DNA of 64,000 nucleotides, from NCBI RefSeq assembly GCF_000023885.1, contig NC_013165.1, forward strand, positions 744,001-808,000, written 5' to 3'. This DNA comes from Slackia heliotrinireducens DSM 20476. Its GTDB lineage: Bacteria > Actinomycetota > Coriobacteriia > Coriobacteriales > Eggerthellaceae. This document shows positions 1 through 8,315 of the stretch, in pieces. A model generated the notes under the pieces. That model did no database searches and had not been told where the DNA came from. It was given only the letters and a program-made list of their open reading frames with translations. The position numbers and the translations under genes were made by a program. Within the stretch, counting starts at the first letter, position 1. Every line of letters begins with the position of its first letter.

Positions 1-351
1 TGGACGCCTTTGGTGCGGTATCTGGCGGTGCCGGGTGTCGGGTTCGTTCTCTGCACGGCGCTGCGTGCCGCCATCAACGCGCCGCGCCCCGTGGAGAAGT
101 ACGGAATCGACCCCATCATCAAGAAGGATACCTCCGGAAAATCGTTCCCGAGCAGGCATGTGTTCAGCGCGACCATCATCGCGTTCGCCCTTTTCTGGCT
201 GCAGCCCTGGTGGGGCGGCCTGGGGTTCGTCGCGGTGCTGGTGGTGTGCTTCACCCGCATCGTCGGCGGCGTGCATTTCCCGCGGGATGTGGTTGCGGCG
301 GTGCTGCTGGCCGCGGCGTGCGCACTGGTTGGGTTCGTTCTCATTCCCTAG
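1..351 (+). CDS. PAP2-family phosphatase, 3' end only
   Basis: The reading frame is open from base 1, so the gene begins outside the window; only about 116 C-terminal residues are seen. The three phosphatidic-acid-phosphatase-2 motifs are present in order: a basic stretch ending in APRP, then FPSRHVF (signature PSGH is PSRH here), then TRIVGGVHFPRDV, which supplies the catalytic His and following Asp. Hydrophobic helices separate them, as in membrane lipid phosphatases (undecaprenyl-pyrophosphate or phosphatidate phosphatases). The substrate cannot be decided from this fragment. It ends with TAG in GC-rich DNA with no obvious T-rich terminator behind it. Confidence 0.85.
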   Translation, partial: WTPLVRYLAVPGVGFVLCTALRAAINAPRPVEKYGIDPIIKKDTSGKSFPSRHVFSATIIAFALFWLQPWWGGLGFVAVLVVCFTRIVGGVHFPRDVVAAVLLAAACALVGFVLIP

Positions 352-680
352 GCGGGTCGGCGGCTCGCTGCAGGTTTGAGGCCCTGTCGACATAAACCGG
401 GCTGTTGCTTCTGGCGCATCGACGTCGGCATCTACCGGCCCGAAATGCGCAGGGGCGAACGTCCTCTTGGCGAACCGATCTCGCCGGCCATCGGTTCGAA
501 ACACGTGAGGCAAGCCATCCCTCCGGCACGCCGACTCAGGAGGTCGTCGGCCCGAACCGTGATTTCTTTTGTTATGTATAAGGACGGCTTCTGCAGGCCA
601 CGCCCGTGGAAAACACGTATACTGGTACGGCGCGTTTTCCCGCGGCAATCCTTATGGTTCTGAATGTTAGGCGGTGTCAC
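352..680. other. Spacer before the corA-like gene
   Basis: No protein with recognisable features fits here; the open frames on both strands have biased, low-information composition. A possible -10 box TATACT lies at 618-623, 58 bases before the chosen corA start, with only a poor -35 match 17 bases upstream. Confidence 0.4.
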
Positions 681-1640
681 ATGATCGAGTTTTACAAAAC
701 CACCGACGAAGGCACCGTGCAGATAGAGAACCTGGAACCGGGATGCTGGGTCAACGTCATGCGTCCATCGTCCGAAGAGCGCACGTGGTTGCTGGATGAT
801 CTCGAAATCGCACCTGAGTTCATCCGATCCGCTCTGGACGATGAGGAAAGTCCCCACACCGACTTCGACGACGACACCCGCCAGGTGCTGGTCATTTTGG
901 ATTGCGCGTCCATCGAGGACCGTGCCGAAACGGTCGACGACACCATCGTGCAGTACGACACGCAGCCGTTGGCGTTTTTGATAGTTCCCGAAAAGGAGTG
1001 CATCGTCACGTTGAGCCTGGTGCCCAACGAAACCGTGCGCCTGTTCACGACCAAGCGCCTGCGCAAGCTGGACACGGAGAACCGTACCGACATGATGCTC
1101 CAGATGATGCTGCATGTTTCCCAGCAGTACCTGGTGTGCCTGCGCAACATCCACCGACAGTTCATCAAGAATGAAAAAGAACTGCACCGCACCATGCGCA
1201 ACAAGGAGCTCATCAAAATGCTGGGCTTCGAGAAGTCGTTGGTCTACTTCTCCACGTCGCTCAAAGCCGACGATGCGGTGTTGCAGAAGCTCAATACAGG
1301 GCGCGTGGTGAAGCTGGACAGCGACGACCGTGACGTTCTGGAAGACGTCACCATCGAGATTCGCCAGGCCATGGAGATGAGCAGCATTTACGCCACCATT
1401 CTGAACGGGTCGATGGAAACGTTCGGCACGGTCATCAGCAACAATCTGAACCTTACGATGCGTACGCTGACCGCCATGGCTTTGGTGCTGGCCATTCCCA
1501 CCATCATCTTCAGCTTCTACGGCATGAACGTGGCCATCCTGCCGCTTGACCAGACGTGGATATGGCCGGTGCTCATGGCTGTCGGTGTCAGCGTCGTTTC
1601 CGCCGTCGTCCTGTGGGCAAGAAAGTTCTTTATCAAATAG
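681..1640 (+). CDS. corA: CorA-family divalent metal transporter
   Basis: A 319-residue protein of the CorA magnesium/cobalt channel family, which forms pentameric inner-membrane channels for Mg2+. The diagnostic GMN tripeptide (FYGMNV) is at about residues 281-283, at the end of the first of two C-terminal membrane helices; the rest is the long soluble domain. I chose the ATG at 681, which follows an AGGCGGTG-like ribosome site and gives the family-typical start; an upstream in-frame ATG at 606 would add 25 residues unlike the family. The final helix is followed by a basic tail (ARKFF). ZntB-like zinc transport cannot be excluded, since GMN is shared. Confidence 0.9.
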   Translation: MIEFYKTTDEGTVQIENLEPGCWVNVMRPSSEERTWLLDDLEIAPEFIRSALDDEESPHTDFDDDTRQVLVILDCASIEDRAETVDDTIVQYDTQPLAFLIVPEKECIVTLSLVPNETVRLFTTKRLRKLDTENRTDMMLQMMLHVSQQYLVCLRNIHRQFIKNEKELHRTMRNKELIKMLGFEKSLVYFSTSLKADDAVLQKLNTGRVVKLDSDDRDVLEDVTIEIRQAMEMSSIYATILNGSMETFGTVISNNLNLTMRTLTAMALVLAIPTIIFSFYGMNVAILPLDQTWIWPVLMAVGVSVVSAVVLWARKFFIK

Positions 1641-1672
1641 CCCGGCGGCTTTACCATAGCGATAGATGTTTC

Positions 1673-1700
1673 CAGCGACGCAGGTTCTCCGGCGTCGCTG
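1673..1700 (+). terminator. Hairpin between corA and recQ
   Basis: CAGCGACGC and GCGTCGCTG form a perfect 9-bp stem with a 10-base loop, followed by the short CTTTAT. It is a plausible but weak intrinsic terminator for corA. Confidence 0.45.
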
Positions 1701-1725
1701 CTTTATACGATAGAAGGCGGCGCGC

Positions 1726-3606
1726 ATGGCAGATGCGTTGATTTCCCAGCCCCGCGAGGTGCTGAAACGGTATTTCGGATACGACGGGTTCCGTCCCAAC
1801 CAGCAGCAGGTGGTGGATGCCATCCTGCAGGGTAGGGACGTGCTGGCCGTCATGCCGACGGGCGCGGGCAAATCCATCTGCTACCAGGTGCCGGCTATGT
1901 GCCTTATGGGTTACACGCTGGTGGTGTCGCCTTTGATATCCCTCATGAAAGACCAGGTCAACGCCTTGGATGCTGCAGGGGTGCCGGCGGGATGCATCAA
2001 CAGCTCCGTCAGTGCCGCAGGCCGTCGCGAAGCGGTGCAGGGCGTTATGGACGGCTCCGTCAAGCTTCTGTACGTGTCGCCGGAGCGTTTGGAGACTGAA
2101 GAGTTCCGCGATTTGTGCGCGAACTTCCCGCCGCAGATGATCGCTATCGACGAGGCCCACTGCATCTCGCAATGGGGCCATGATTTCAGGCCGAGCTACA
2201 TGCGGCTGCGCAGGTTCATCGAGTCGCTGCCCCAGCGCCCGCCGGTATGCGCCTTTACGGCGACGGCTACCGAGCGCGTGCGCCAGGACATCCTCGAACA
2301 GCTGGCGTTGCGCGACCCCTTTACGGTGGTGGCGAGCTTCGACCGTCCCAACCTGCGGTTTTCTGTCATCCGTCCCCGCGAGCGCGACAAGGACAAGCGG
2401 CTGCTGGAGCTTTTGGAAAAGCACTCCGGCGAAAGCGGAATCATCTACTGCAGCACCCGCAAAGCGGTGGAGGCGGTGTACGACCTGCTGTGCGAGAAGG
2501 GCATCAGCGCTGCGCGTTACCATGCAGCGCTGCCGCAGGCCGAACGGCGGGCCAGCCAGGAGGATTTCATCTACGACCGTGCGTCGGTCATTGTGGCCAC
2601 GAATGCGTTCGGCATGGGCATCGACAAATCGGACGTTCGCTTCGTCATTCACTACAATATGCCGCTTGACCTGGAGGAATACTATCAGGAGGCGGGGCGT
2701 GCCGGGCGCGACGGCGAACCTGCCGAGTGCGTGCTTCTGTACACGCCGAAGGATGTGAAGACCGCCGAGTTCATGGTCATCCGCAGCAAAGACGAAGCCG
2801 ATCTTGACGCTGACACCCGCTATGAGCAGGTGCAACGCGCACAGGATCGCCTGCGTCAGATGACGTTCTATTCCACCACGTCGGACTGCCTGCGCGGCTT
2901 CATCCTGAAATACTTCGGCGAAACGGCACCAGGGTATTGCGGAGCGTGCGGCAATTGCGAAACCGAGTTCGAGGATCGGGATGTGACCGAAGACGCGCAG
3001 AAGATCATCAGCTGCGTGTACCGGTTGCAACAACGCGGCCGGCAGCTTGGGCGGGCGGCCATCGTGGACATCCTGCGTGGGTCCAAAACCGAGCGTATCA
3101 CCCAGAACGGATTCGACACGCTGTCCACCTACGGGTTGTTGGCGGACGAGTCCAAAACCCACGTGCGCTTCGTAATGGAAGAGCTGATTAACCGCGAAAT
3201 TCTCGGCGTGACGCACGGGCAGTACCCGCAGGTCGTCTTCACGCAGAGCAGCGGCGAGTTCTTGCGCAACGGGGAGCCGTTCGTCATCAAGGTGCCCAAG
3301 GAGAAGCCGAAGCAAGGCCTGGTCAAGGACAAGCGAAAGAACGGCCGTTGGGTGTACGGTGACGAGCCTGTGGATAAGGACCTGTTCCAGAAACTGCGGG
3401 AGGCCCGAGCCCATCGAGCCGCGATGCTGGGGTATCCGGCGTACGTCGTGTTCAACGATGCGACCCTTGCGGATATGTGCAGGCGCATGCCGGTGACACG
3501 TGAGGAGCTGCTGGAGGTGTCGGGCGTGGGCGAGGCCAAGGCCGCGCGTTACGGCGAGGAGTTCATGGACATCATCCGCACACATAAGGAACAGCATGGC
3601 CTGTAA
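1726..3606 (+). CDS. recQ: ATP-dependent DNA helicase RecQ
   Basis: A 626-residue RecQ helicase, a 3'-5' DNA unwinding enzyme of recombination and repair. Visible in order: the Q-motif region, Walker A PTGAGKS at 44-50, DEAH at 143-146 followed by CISQWGHDFRPSY, the second RecA lobe with GMGIDKSDVRFVIHYN and the arginine-finger motif EYYQEAGRAGRD, the RQC zinc knuckle (a Cys upstream plus CGACGNC near 405), a winged helix, and a C-terminal HRDC domain with VSGVGEAKA. Length is normal for the long RecQ form. The start is the ATG after AGAAGGCGG. Its stop overlaps the next gene by 11 bases, so the two are probably co-transcribed. Confidence 0.97.
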   Translation: MADALISQPREVLKRYFGYDGFRPNQQQVVDAILQGRDVLAVMPTGAGKSICYQVPAMCLMGYTLVVSPLISLMKDQVNALDAAGVPAGCINSSVSAAGRREAVQGVMDGSVKLLYVSPERLETEEFRDLCANFPPQMIAIDEAHCISQWGHDFRPSYMRLRRFIESLPQRPPVCAFTATATERVRQDILEQLALRDPFTVVASFDRPNLRFSVIRPRERDKDKRLLELLEKHSGESGIIYCSTRKAVEAVYDLLCEKGISAARYHAALPQAERRASQEDFIYDRASVIVATNAFGMGIDKSDVRFVIHYNMPLDLEEYYQEAGRAGRDGEPAECVLLYTPKDVKTAEFMVIRSKDEADLDADTRYEQVQRAQDRLRQMTFYSTTSDCLRGFILKYFGETAPGYCGACGNCETEFEDRDVTEDAQKIISCVYRLQQRGRQLGRAAIVDILRGSKTERITQNGFDTLSTYGLLADESKTHVRFVMEELINREILGVTHGQYPQVVFTQSSGEFLRNGEPFVIKVPKEKPKQGLVKDKRKNGRWVYGDEPVDKDLFQKLREARAHRAAMLGYPAYVVFNDATLADMCRRMPVTREELLEVSGVGEAKAARYGEEFMDIIRTHKEQHGL

Positions 3607-4270
3607 TTGGGAATACGTCGTTCATCAGGCCGAATGTGCCGATTCCGGCGCCCTGCTGTATTACGTGGATGCGCCGGAGCACACGTTGGAGCTTCGGCGG
3701 GAATTGGAGGGCCGACCCTTCACGACGGTCCAACTGCTCGTGCCGGATTGGGACGAAACGTTGACGCCTTGGCCTGCGCCGAAGGTGTTCGCCCAGGCGG
3801 AACGTGATTTCGGCGGGGGAGCGCGGGCTACTCTCGGCAAGCTGCTTGATTCCATGCCGGAAATCGAGCGGGAGCTGGGGATTCAGCCCCGTACACGCCT
3901 GATCGGCGGCTACTCGCTTGCGGGGCTGTTCTCGCTGTGGACGTTCACGCAAGCGGATGAGTTTGCGGGTTGCGCATGCCTGTCCGGGTCGCTTTGGTAT
4001 CACGGGTGGCTGACGTATCTGGAAGAATCGGAGTTTCCTGCCGACGGGCGCTTCGCGTATCTGTCCATCGGCAAGCAGGAGCGGTTCACGTCCAACGAGG
4101 CCATGCGCTCCGGCGAGGACTGCATGGCGAAGTCGGCCGACCTGCTGAGCTTGCGGGGTGTGCGGACGACGTTCGAGGTGTTGCCCGGTTCGCATTTCAA
4201 AAAGGTCAATGCGCGTCTGAACACGGCTTTTGACGAACTTTCTTCATTTGTGAAAGCATCTTGTCAATAA
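3596..4270 (+). CDS. Alpha/beta-hydrolase, putative esterase
   Basis: A 224-residue soluble protein of the enterochelin-esterase-like alpha/beta-hydrolase group. The nucleophile elbow GGYSLAG (Ser about residue 105) follows a hydrophobic strand, and a late GSHFKK (about residue 199) can supply the catalytic His. The substrate is unknown; the family cleaves esters of many kinds. The start ATG follows TAAGGA and lies inside the last codons of recQ (11-base overlap), implying translational coupling. Longer upstream starts would only read through the recQ frame and were discarded. Confidence 0.75.
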   Translation: MACNWEYVVHQAECADSGALLYYVDAPEHTLELRRELEGRPFTTVQLLVPDWDETLTPWPAPKVFAQAERDFGGGARATLGKLLDSMPEIERELGIQPRTRLIGGYSLAGLFSLWTFTQADEFAGCACLSGSLWYHGWLTYLEESEFPADGRFAYLSIGKQERFTSNEAMRSGEDCMAKSADLLSLRGVRTTFEVLPGSHFKKVNARLNTAFDELSSFVKASCQ

Positions 4271-4278
4271 GACGTTGC

Positions 4279-4307
4279 TTGCAATGGTCGTTCGCGGGCA
4301 TTAATAT
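4279..4307 (+). promoter_or_regulatory. Sigma-70 type promoter of the marR-like gene
   Basis: TTGCAA (4279-4284) and TAATAT (4302-4307) are separated by exactly 17 bases, about 58 bases before the marR start codon. Confidence 0.7.
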
Positions 4308-4320
4308 CTAACAGTGTTAG
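4308..4320. promoter_or_regulatory. Palindromic operator CTAACAGTGTTAG
   Basis: A perfect 6-bp inverted repeat with one central base directly abuts the -10 box of the promoter in front of the MarR-type regulator. MarR proteins bind short palindromes and usually repress their own promoter, so this is the likely operator. Confidence 0.6.
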
Positions 4321-4364
4321 GGAACTCATCCCTGACGATTCCTTCAAGCAAGAGAAAAGAAACA

Positions 4365-4832
4365 ATGGACACGACGTACAGAGAGCTGGCGTATCGACTC
4401 ATCGATGTTCGGGCGACGCATGCGCCAACCAGAGCCCGACGGTTTATCGACAGCCACTTTTCCGGTGAGGACTTGGTGCTTTCGTATCTGAACAGGCACG
4501 GGCGCTGCGCCTTCCCCAAAGAATTGGGCGAAGCCATGGATGTGACGACTGCACGGATCGCCGCCATCCTTCGCAAGCTTGAAGGGCAGGGGCTCATCAC
4601 GCGTGAGCTCGATGACCGAGACGGTCGCAAAGTCGTGGTCCGCATAACTCAGGCAGGCGTCGACTTCGTGGCGAAACGGCGTAGTGAAGCGTTCGATTAC
4701 TTCGTCGACCTGCTGGAATGCATGGGGCCGGAAGATGCGGCGGAGTACGTCCGCCTGACCGAGAAGGCGATGGACATTATCGCCGACAAGGAGAGGGCTC
4801 AGGTTGAGAGGCTGGAGGTAAAAGCCAGCTAA
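4365..4832 (+). CDS. MarR-family transcriptional regulator
   Basis: A 155-residue winged helix-turn-helix protein of the MarR family. Residues about 40-95 hold the DNA-binding domain (LGEAMDVTTARIAAILRKLE, then the wing RELDDRDGRKVVVRI), followed by C-terminal helices for dimerisation. The ligand is unknown. The ATG at 4365 was preferred over one at 4314 because the latter starts inside the operator region and yields a low-complexity extension. The TIM-barrel gene follows after 55 bases and is the obvious regulated partner. A strong promoter overlapping a perfect palindrome lies just upstream, which suggests autoregulation. Confidence 0.88.
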   Translation: MDTTYRELAYRLIDVRATHAPTRARRFIDSHFSGEDLVLSYLNRHGRCAFPKELGEAMDVTTARIAAILRKLEGQGLITRELDDRDGRKVVVRITQAGVDFVAKRRSEAFDYFVDLLECMGPEDAAEYVRLTEKAMDIIADKERAQVERLEVKAS

Positions 4833-4887
4833 AGGATTAAAGACTAGAACGACGGTCGGAAACCAGATTCGCGCAGAGGAGGTTGCC

Positions 4888-5769
4888 ATGAGCGATAAAG
4901 ACATCCGTACGTTGCATGAACAGCTCGTCGAGCGTCATGAGCGCAGGAAAGAGCGCGTCCATGACGGATTAGAACATGTCCGAAACTCCTTGGAAGAGCG
5001 GCATAGGGACGCCTCGCATCCACTTGAGATCATCGCGTTGGACGGCGTCTTCCGCCACGAGAGCCATTCCGATATACCTGCGGTCATGAAGCCGAAGCAG
5101 ATCGACGGCACCTACCGTCACGGCGCCATGCTGGTGCCTGAAGAAATCGACGAATGCTCAGGTATCGCCGTATTCGGTCGGGTTCTGAAATCCTTCGTAT
5201 TCACCACCGACGTGGTCACGATTCGCAACACCAACGCCGACGCCGTGCTGGCTGTCTATCCCTTCACGTGCCAGCCCGCCATCACGCAAGCTCTGCTCTT
5301 GGCGGCGGAATGCCCGGTGTTCACGGGTGTTTCGGGGGCGACGACCAGTGGTGGACGGTCGGCGAACCTGGCCATCCAATCTGAGATGCAAGGCTGCGCG
5401 GGTGTGGTGTGCAACAACACTTCGACGCCCGAGACCATCGAATCCATCAGATGTCACGTGGATATACCTGTTGTGGTTACCATCAGCAAATACGACGAGT
5501 ATGCGGCGGCTCAGATTGCGGCAGGCGCCACCATCGTGAACGTGGCGGGTGGCAAAAATACCGCCGATGTGGTCGCGCAGGTTCGGGCAGCGTATCCCGA
5601 GATCCCCATTATGGCCAGCGGAGGCAAGAACGGGGATTCCATCAGAAGGACCATTGCCGCTGGGGCCGATGCCATCACATGGACTCCGCCCACCATCCAA
5701 CAGCTCGAGAAAGAGCTGATGGATTTCAACCGCAAACAGGAGAGCGAAACGGAACAGCAGCCAGCCTAA
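4888..5769 (+). CDS. TIM-barrel protein of unknown function
   Basis: A 293-residue protein with alternating strands and helices typical of a phosphate-binding TIM barrel of the HisF/TrpF/NanE style. The late motif ASGGKNGDSIRRTIAAGADAI (about 243-263) resembles the phosphate-cradle loop of these enzymes. The first 50 residues are charged and helical (many Arg, Glu, His). Repeated AAGAT and NVAGG strand ends support the barrel. No catalytic set was recognised, so no reaction is proposed. It has an excellent ribosome site (AGAGGAGG) and follows the MarR gene, probably under its control. Confidence 0.6.
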   Translation: MSDKDIRTLHEQLVERHERRKERVHDGLEHVRNSLEERHRDASHPLEIIALDGVFRHESHSDIPAVMKPKQIDGTYRHGAMLVPEEIDECSGIAVFGRVLKSFVFTTDVVTIRNTNADAVLAVYPFTCQPAITQALLLAAECPVFTGVSGATTSGGRSANLAIQSEMQGCAGVVCNNTSTPETIESIRCHVDIPVVVTISKYDEYAAAQIAAGATIVNVAGGKNTADVVAQVRAAYPEIPIMASGGKNGDSIRRTIAAGADAITWTPPTIQQLEKELMDFNRKQESETEQQPA

Positions 5770-5930
5770 GCGTGCCGAATGGGACCATGGCGATTGCCGG
5801 CCTAAAACATGGCGCACGGCGACCATCTCAGTCGTTCGCCTGAGCATGGCGTGCAGAGCCTATCGTATCGGCTGCCTAAACATGGTGCGCTGCGTTCGTC
5901 CTGGCTATCCATCTTGCCATAGGATAGAAC

Positions 5931-5958
5931 CGGCCCGCAGGATTTGCGGGCCCTTTTC
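5931..5958 (+). terminator. Intrinsic terminator after the TIM-barrel gene
   Basis: GGCCCGCA and TGCGGGCC form an 8-bp stem with a 5-base loop, followed by CTTTTC. Confidence 0.7.
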
Positions 5959-5971
5959 ACGTTTCTGGCCG

Positions 5972-5999
5972 TTGCCTGAACGGGTTAGAGCGTCATAAT
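5972..5999 (+). promoter_or_regulatory. Promoter of the thioesterase gene
   Basis: TTGCCT (5972-5977) and CATAAT (5994-5999) with a 16-base spacer, 34 bases before the start codon. Confidence 0.55.
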
Positions 6000-6033
6000 G
6001 GGATGGTTCGACAACTATTGAGGAGAGTTTTAC

Positions 6034-6531
6034 ATGCACGAGGATAAATGGAGCAGGTTCGCAGAGGAGACGTTCGGCGAAGGCGCAACTATGGATGACA
6101 TCATCCTGCATGGGCTGACCCATACGATGGGGTTGTCGGTGCAGGAGGTCAGGGACGGATACGTACGACTGGCGATGCCTGTGACAGAAGATCTTGTTCA
6201 GCCGCTGGGCTTCCTCCATGGAGGGGCGACGCTGGCCCTGCTTGAATCTTGCGCGAGCTGCGCATCCATGTTGCGCGTCGATCCCGACACCCACTATTCT
6301 TTCGGGTCCGGCATCGAGGCCAAGCATATCAACAGCGTCCAGGTGGGCGAGACCGTCATCGGCGAGGCTCAGCTGAATCGGACCGAAGATCTGGGCGAGC
6401 GTGGTTTGAAAGAGTATTGGGACATCAAAGCCACCACAACCGAAGGCAAGCTGGTCTGCACGGGCGTCTTCAAAGAACGGATTGTTTCCAAGGAGTATTT
6501 CGAGAAGCGCAATAAAGAACAGCATGCTTAA
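6034..6531 (+). CDS. Hot-dog fold (PaaI-type) thioesterase
   Basis: A 165-residue acyl-CoA thioesterase of the PaaI / 4-hydroxybenzoyl-CoA thioesterase superfamily. The signature GFLHGGATLALLES (about 59-72) contains the His-Gly-Gly of the active-site helix, followed by the expected Glu and the antiparallel strands ending near HINSVQVGETV. Members hydrolyse thioesters such as aryl- or naphthoyl-CoA; the exact substrate (for example DHNA-CoA in menaquinone synthesis) cannot be told from the sequence. It is monocistronic, with ribosome site GAGGAGAG. Confidence 0.85.
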   Translation: MHEDKWSRFAEETFGEGATMDDIILHGLTHTMGLSVQEVRDGYVRLAMPVTEDLVQPLGFLHGGATLALLESCASCASMLRVDPDTHYSFGSGIEAKHINSVQVGETVIGEAQLNRTEDLGERGLKEYWDIKATTTEGKLVCTGVFKERIVSKEYFEKRNKEQHA

Positions 6532-6569
6532 AGCCGACGCGTGCCGAGGCTTGTTTTGGAAGGAATTGA

Positions 6570-6602
6570 ACAGGCGGGGGAAAGGTGCTTTCTCCCGCCT
6601 GT
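6570..6602. terminator. Hairpin between convergent thioesterase and galT genes
   Basis: ACAGGCGGG..GAAAG pairs with CTTTC..CCCGCCTGT around a GTGC loop. No T-run follows on either strand, so it may end transcription only weakly or protect 3' ends. Confidence 0.4.
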
Positions 6603-6632
6603 GGTGTGCAATGCCGTGTTGGGTCGACGCCT

Positions 6633-8315
6633 TTACAGGCTTTCGACGAACACCTTGAGGGCTGCAGACCCTTCGTCGGTGTGCTTGAACGGGCTTGCGT
6701 CTTCAAGAATCTCGAAGAACACGCGGCCGATTTCACGCTTGAGCTGGTCTTCGATGGCTTCATCCAGCGTGAACCGGTTGGCTGTGAAGTCTGCCGCCCA
6801 TTTAGCATGTTTAGCGATGGCATCGTTCGTTTCAAGCTCCGCCCGAACGAGAATGCCTGCACGGCTGAGAGAAGATTCGCGGCTGTCGCCTGCGGCTCTC
6901 AAGGTCGAGGTGATCTGCGCGATGGCGCGCTCGACCTCGGAGAGTTCGCGTTCAAGACGACCAGGCAGGATAGCCAATCCGGCGACTTCGATAAGGCCGA
7001 TGTTCTCACGCTTGATGTGGTGGTGCTCCGGACGCGGATGGAAAATGCCCAAGGGGCGATCCTCGCTAGTCCGGTTATTGCGCAGGGCGAGGAGCAGCTC
7101 GAACGAACCGTCCTCACGCACCCTTGCAAACGGGGTGATGGCGTTGTGGGGGCCGTTGGCGTCTTCGGCAACGATGTCGATGGATTCCGCAGAATAGGTG
7201 TGCCAGCACTCCATGACGCGGGACCCCGCGGCGACAAGCATGTCGGAATCGGTGCCCACCAGGCGGATGGTTGCCAGCGGCCAATCCACCACGGATGCGG
7301 CCACCTGGGGGTATGTCGACATATCGAAGGACCAGGCATCGTTGGCGGAAAACAAGGGGAGCATTTCTGCGCCGGCCTGGAAGTGGTCATGGGTAAGGAT
7401 GGAACCACCCACGATGGGCAGCCCGGCGTTTGAGCCGATGAAGTAGTGCGGGGCGATCTCCAGAAACGCGAACAGCTTACGCAACGAAGCCTCATTAACA
7501 AGCATGGGCGTGTGACGACGGCTGAATGCGATGCAATGTTCCTGGTAGTAGGCGTAGGGGCTGTACATGAGGGCCCAATCTTCGCCATCGAGCCCGATGT
7601 TCACCGTGCGCAGATTCGAACGGGACGGATGGGCGCCGTGCGGGTTGCCGGAAGCGCGGCCGCGATAGCCCTCATTCTCTATGCAGAGCTGGCAGGCAGG
7701 ATAGGGGGTCTCTTGCGGAGAGACCGAAACGGCTGCCTCTTTGGCGATGGCACGGGGATCCTTTTCTGGCTTCGACTTGTTGACGGTGAGCTTCAGCGGA
7801 TTGCCGTACGGCACGTCATCGTAGCTCCAAGAGAGATCCTTGACGATGGCGTTGGTCTGTATGTGGTTGCAATCGCAGCTCAGCGTATGGAAATAGTCGA
7901 ATGCGGCTTTGGATCCCTGCGTTTTATGGATGTTCCAGAAGGTTCTTTCAACTTGGGACGGACGAGGCGAGACCAGATCCATAAGCTGGGCGGATATGCG
8001 CTCGTCGTTTTCGTCGCGGCTGATGGCGCCGTGGATTCTGGCTGCTTTGGCGAGCGTGTCCAGAATGATCGGCAGCTCACGGCGATTGCGAGGCCAGTTT
8101 GCCGGAAGGCCCTCGGCCGAGTTTTCGAATTCATTGAGATGCCGAGCCGCCGTGTATTCGCTGGGTAGCAGGGGTGCATCGGCCGGAGAGTCGGCACCGA
8201 TGGCTCCCAAAACGGCGTTGTATGCCCATTGGGAATCACGCTCATCGAGCAAAGCGTGACTGATTGCGTACTGGATTAGAGCTTCGGCGGCGTCTGACGG
8301 GGTTACTTCCACCAT
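6633..8315 (-). CDS. galT: UDP-glucose--hexose-1-phosphate uridylyltransferase (class II GalT)
   Basis: A 560-residue GalT of the firmicute-type class II family (longer than the E. coli class I enzyme), which moves UMP from UDP-glucose to galactose-1-phosphate in the Leloir pathway. Supporting stretches are ENEGYRGR, NPHGAHPSRSNLR with the conserved HPSR block, and SILTHDHFQAG with the His-rich metal/active-site motif. The ATG at 8315 has AAGGAAG upstream and overlaps the galK stop by 13 bases. It is the last gene of a four-gene galactoside operon. It is somewhat longer than the ~500 residues usual for the class. Confidence 0.92.
   Translation of the reverse strand: MVEVTPSDAAEALIQYAISHALLDERDSQWAYNAVLGAIGADSPADAPLLPSEYTAARHLNEFENSAEGLPANWPRNRRELPIILDTLAKAARIHGAISRDENDERISAQLMDLVSPRPSQVERTFWNIHKTQGSKAAFDYFHTLSCDCNHIQTNAIVKDLSWSYDDVPYGNPLKLTVNKSKPEKDPRAIAKEAAVSVSPQETPYPACQLCIENEGYRGRASGNPHGAHPSRSNLRTVNIGLDGEDWALMYSPYAYYQEHCIAFSRRHTPMLVNEASLRKLFAFLEIAPHYFIGSNAGLPIVGGSILTHDHFQAGAEMLPLFSANDAWSFDMSTYPQVAASVVDWPLATIRLVGTDSDMLVAAGSRVMECWHTYSAESIDIVAEDANGPHNAITPFARVREDGSFELLLALRNNRTSEDRPLGIFHPRPEHHHIKRENIGLIEVAGLAILPGRLERELSEVERAIAQITSTLRAAGDSRESSLSRAGILVRAELETNDAIAKHAKWAADFTANRFTLDEAIEDQLKREIGRVFFEILEDASPFKHTDEGSAALKVFVESL

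Noticed and set aside
432-1877. 481-codon open frame opposite the corA-like gene
   Set aside because: It spans the corA gene, the spacer and the start of recQ, which is typical for a shadow frame.
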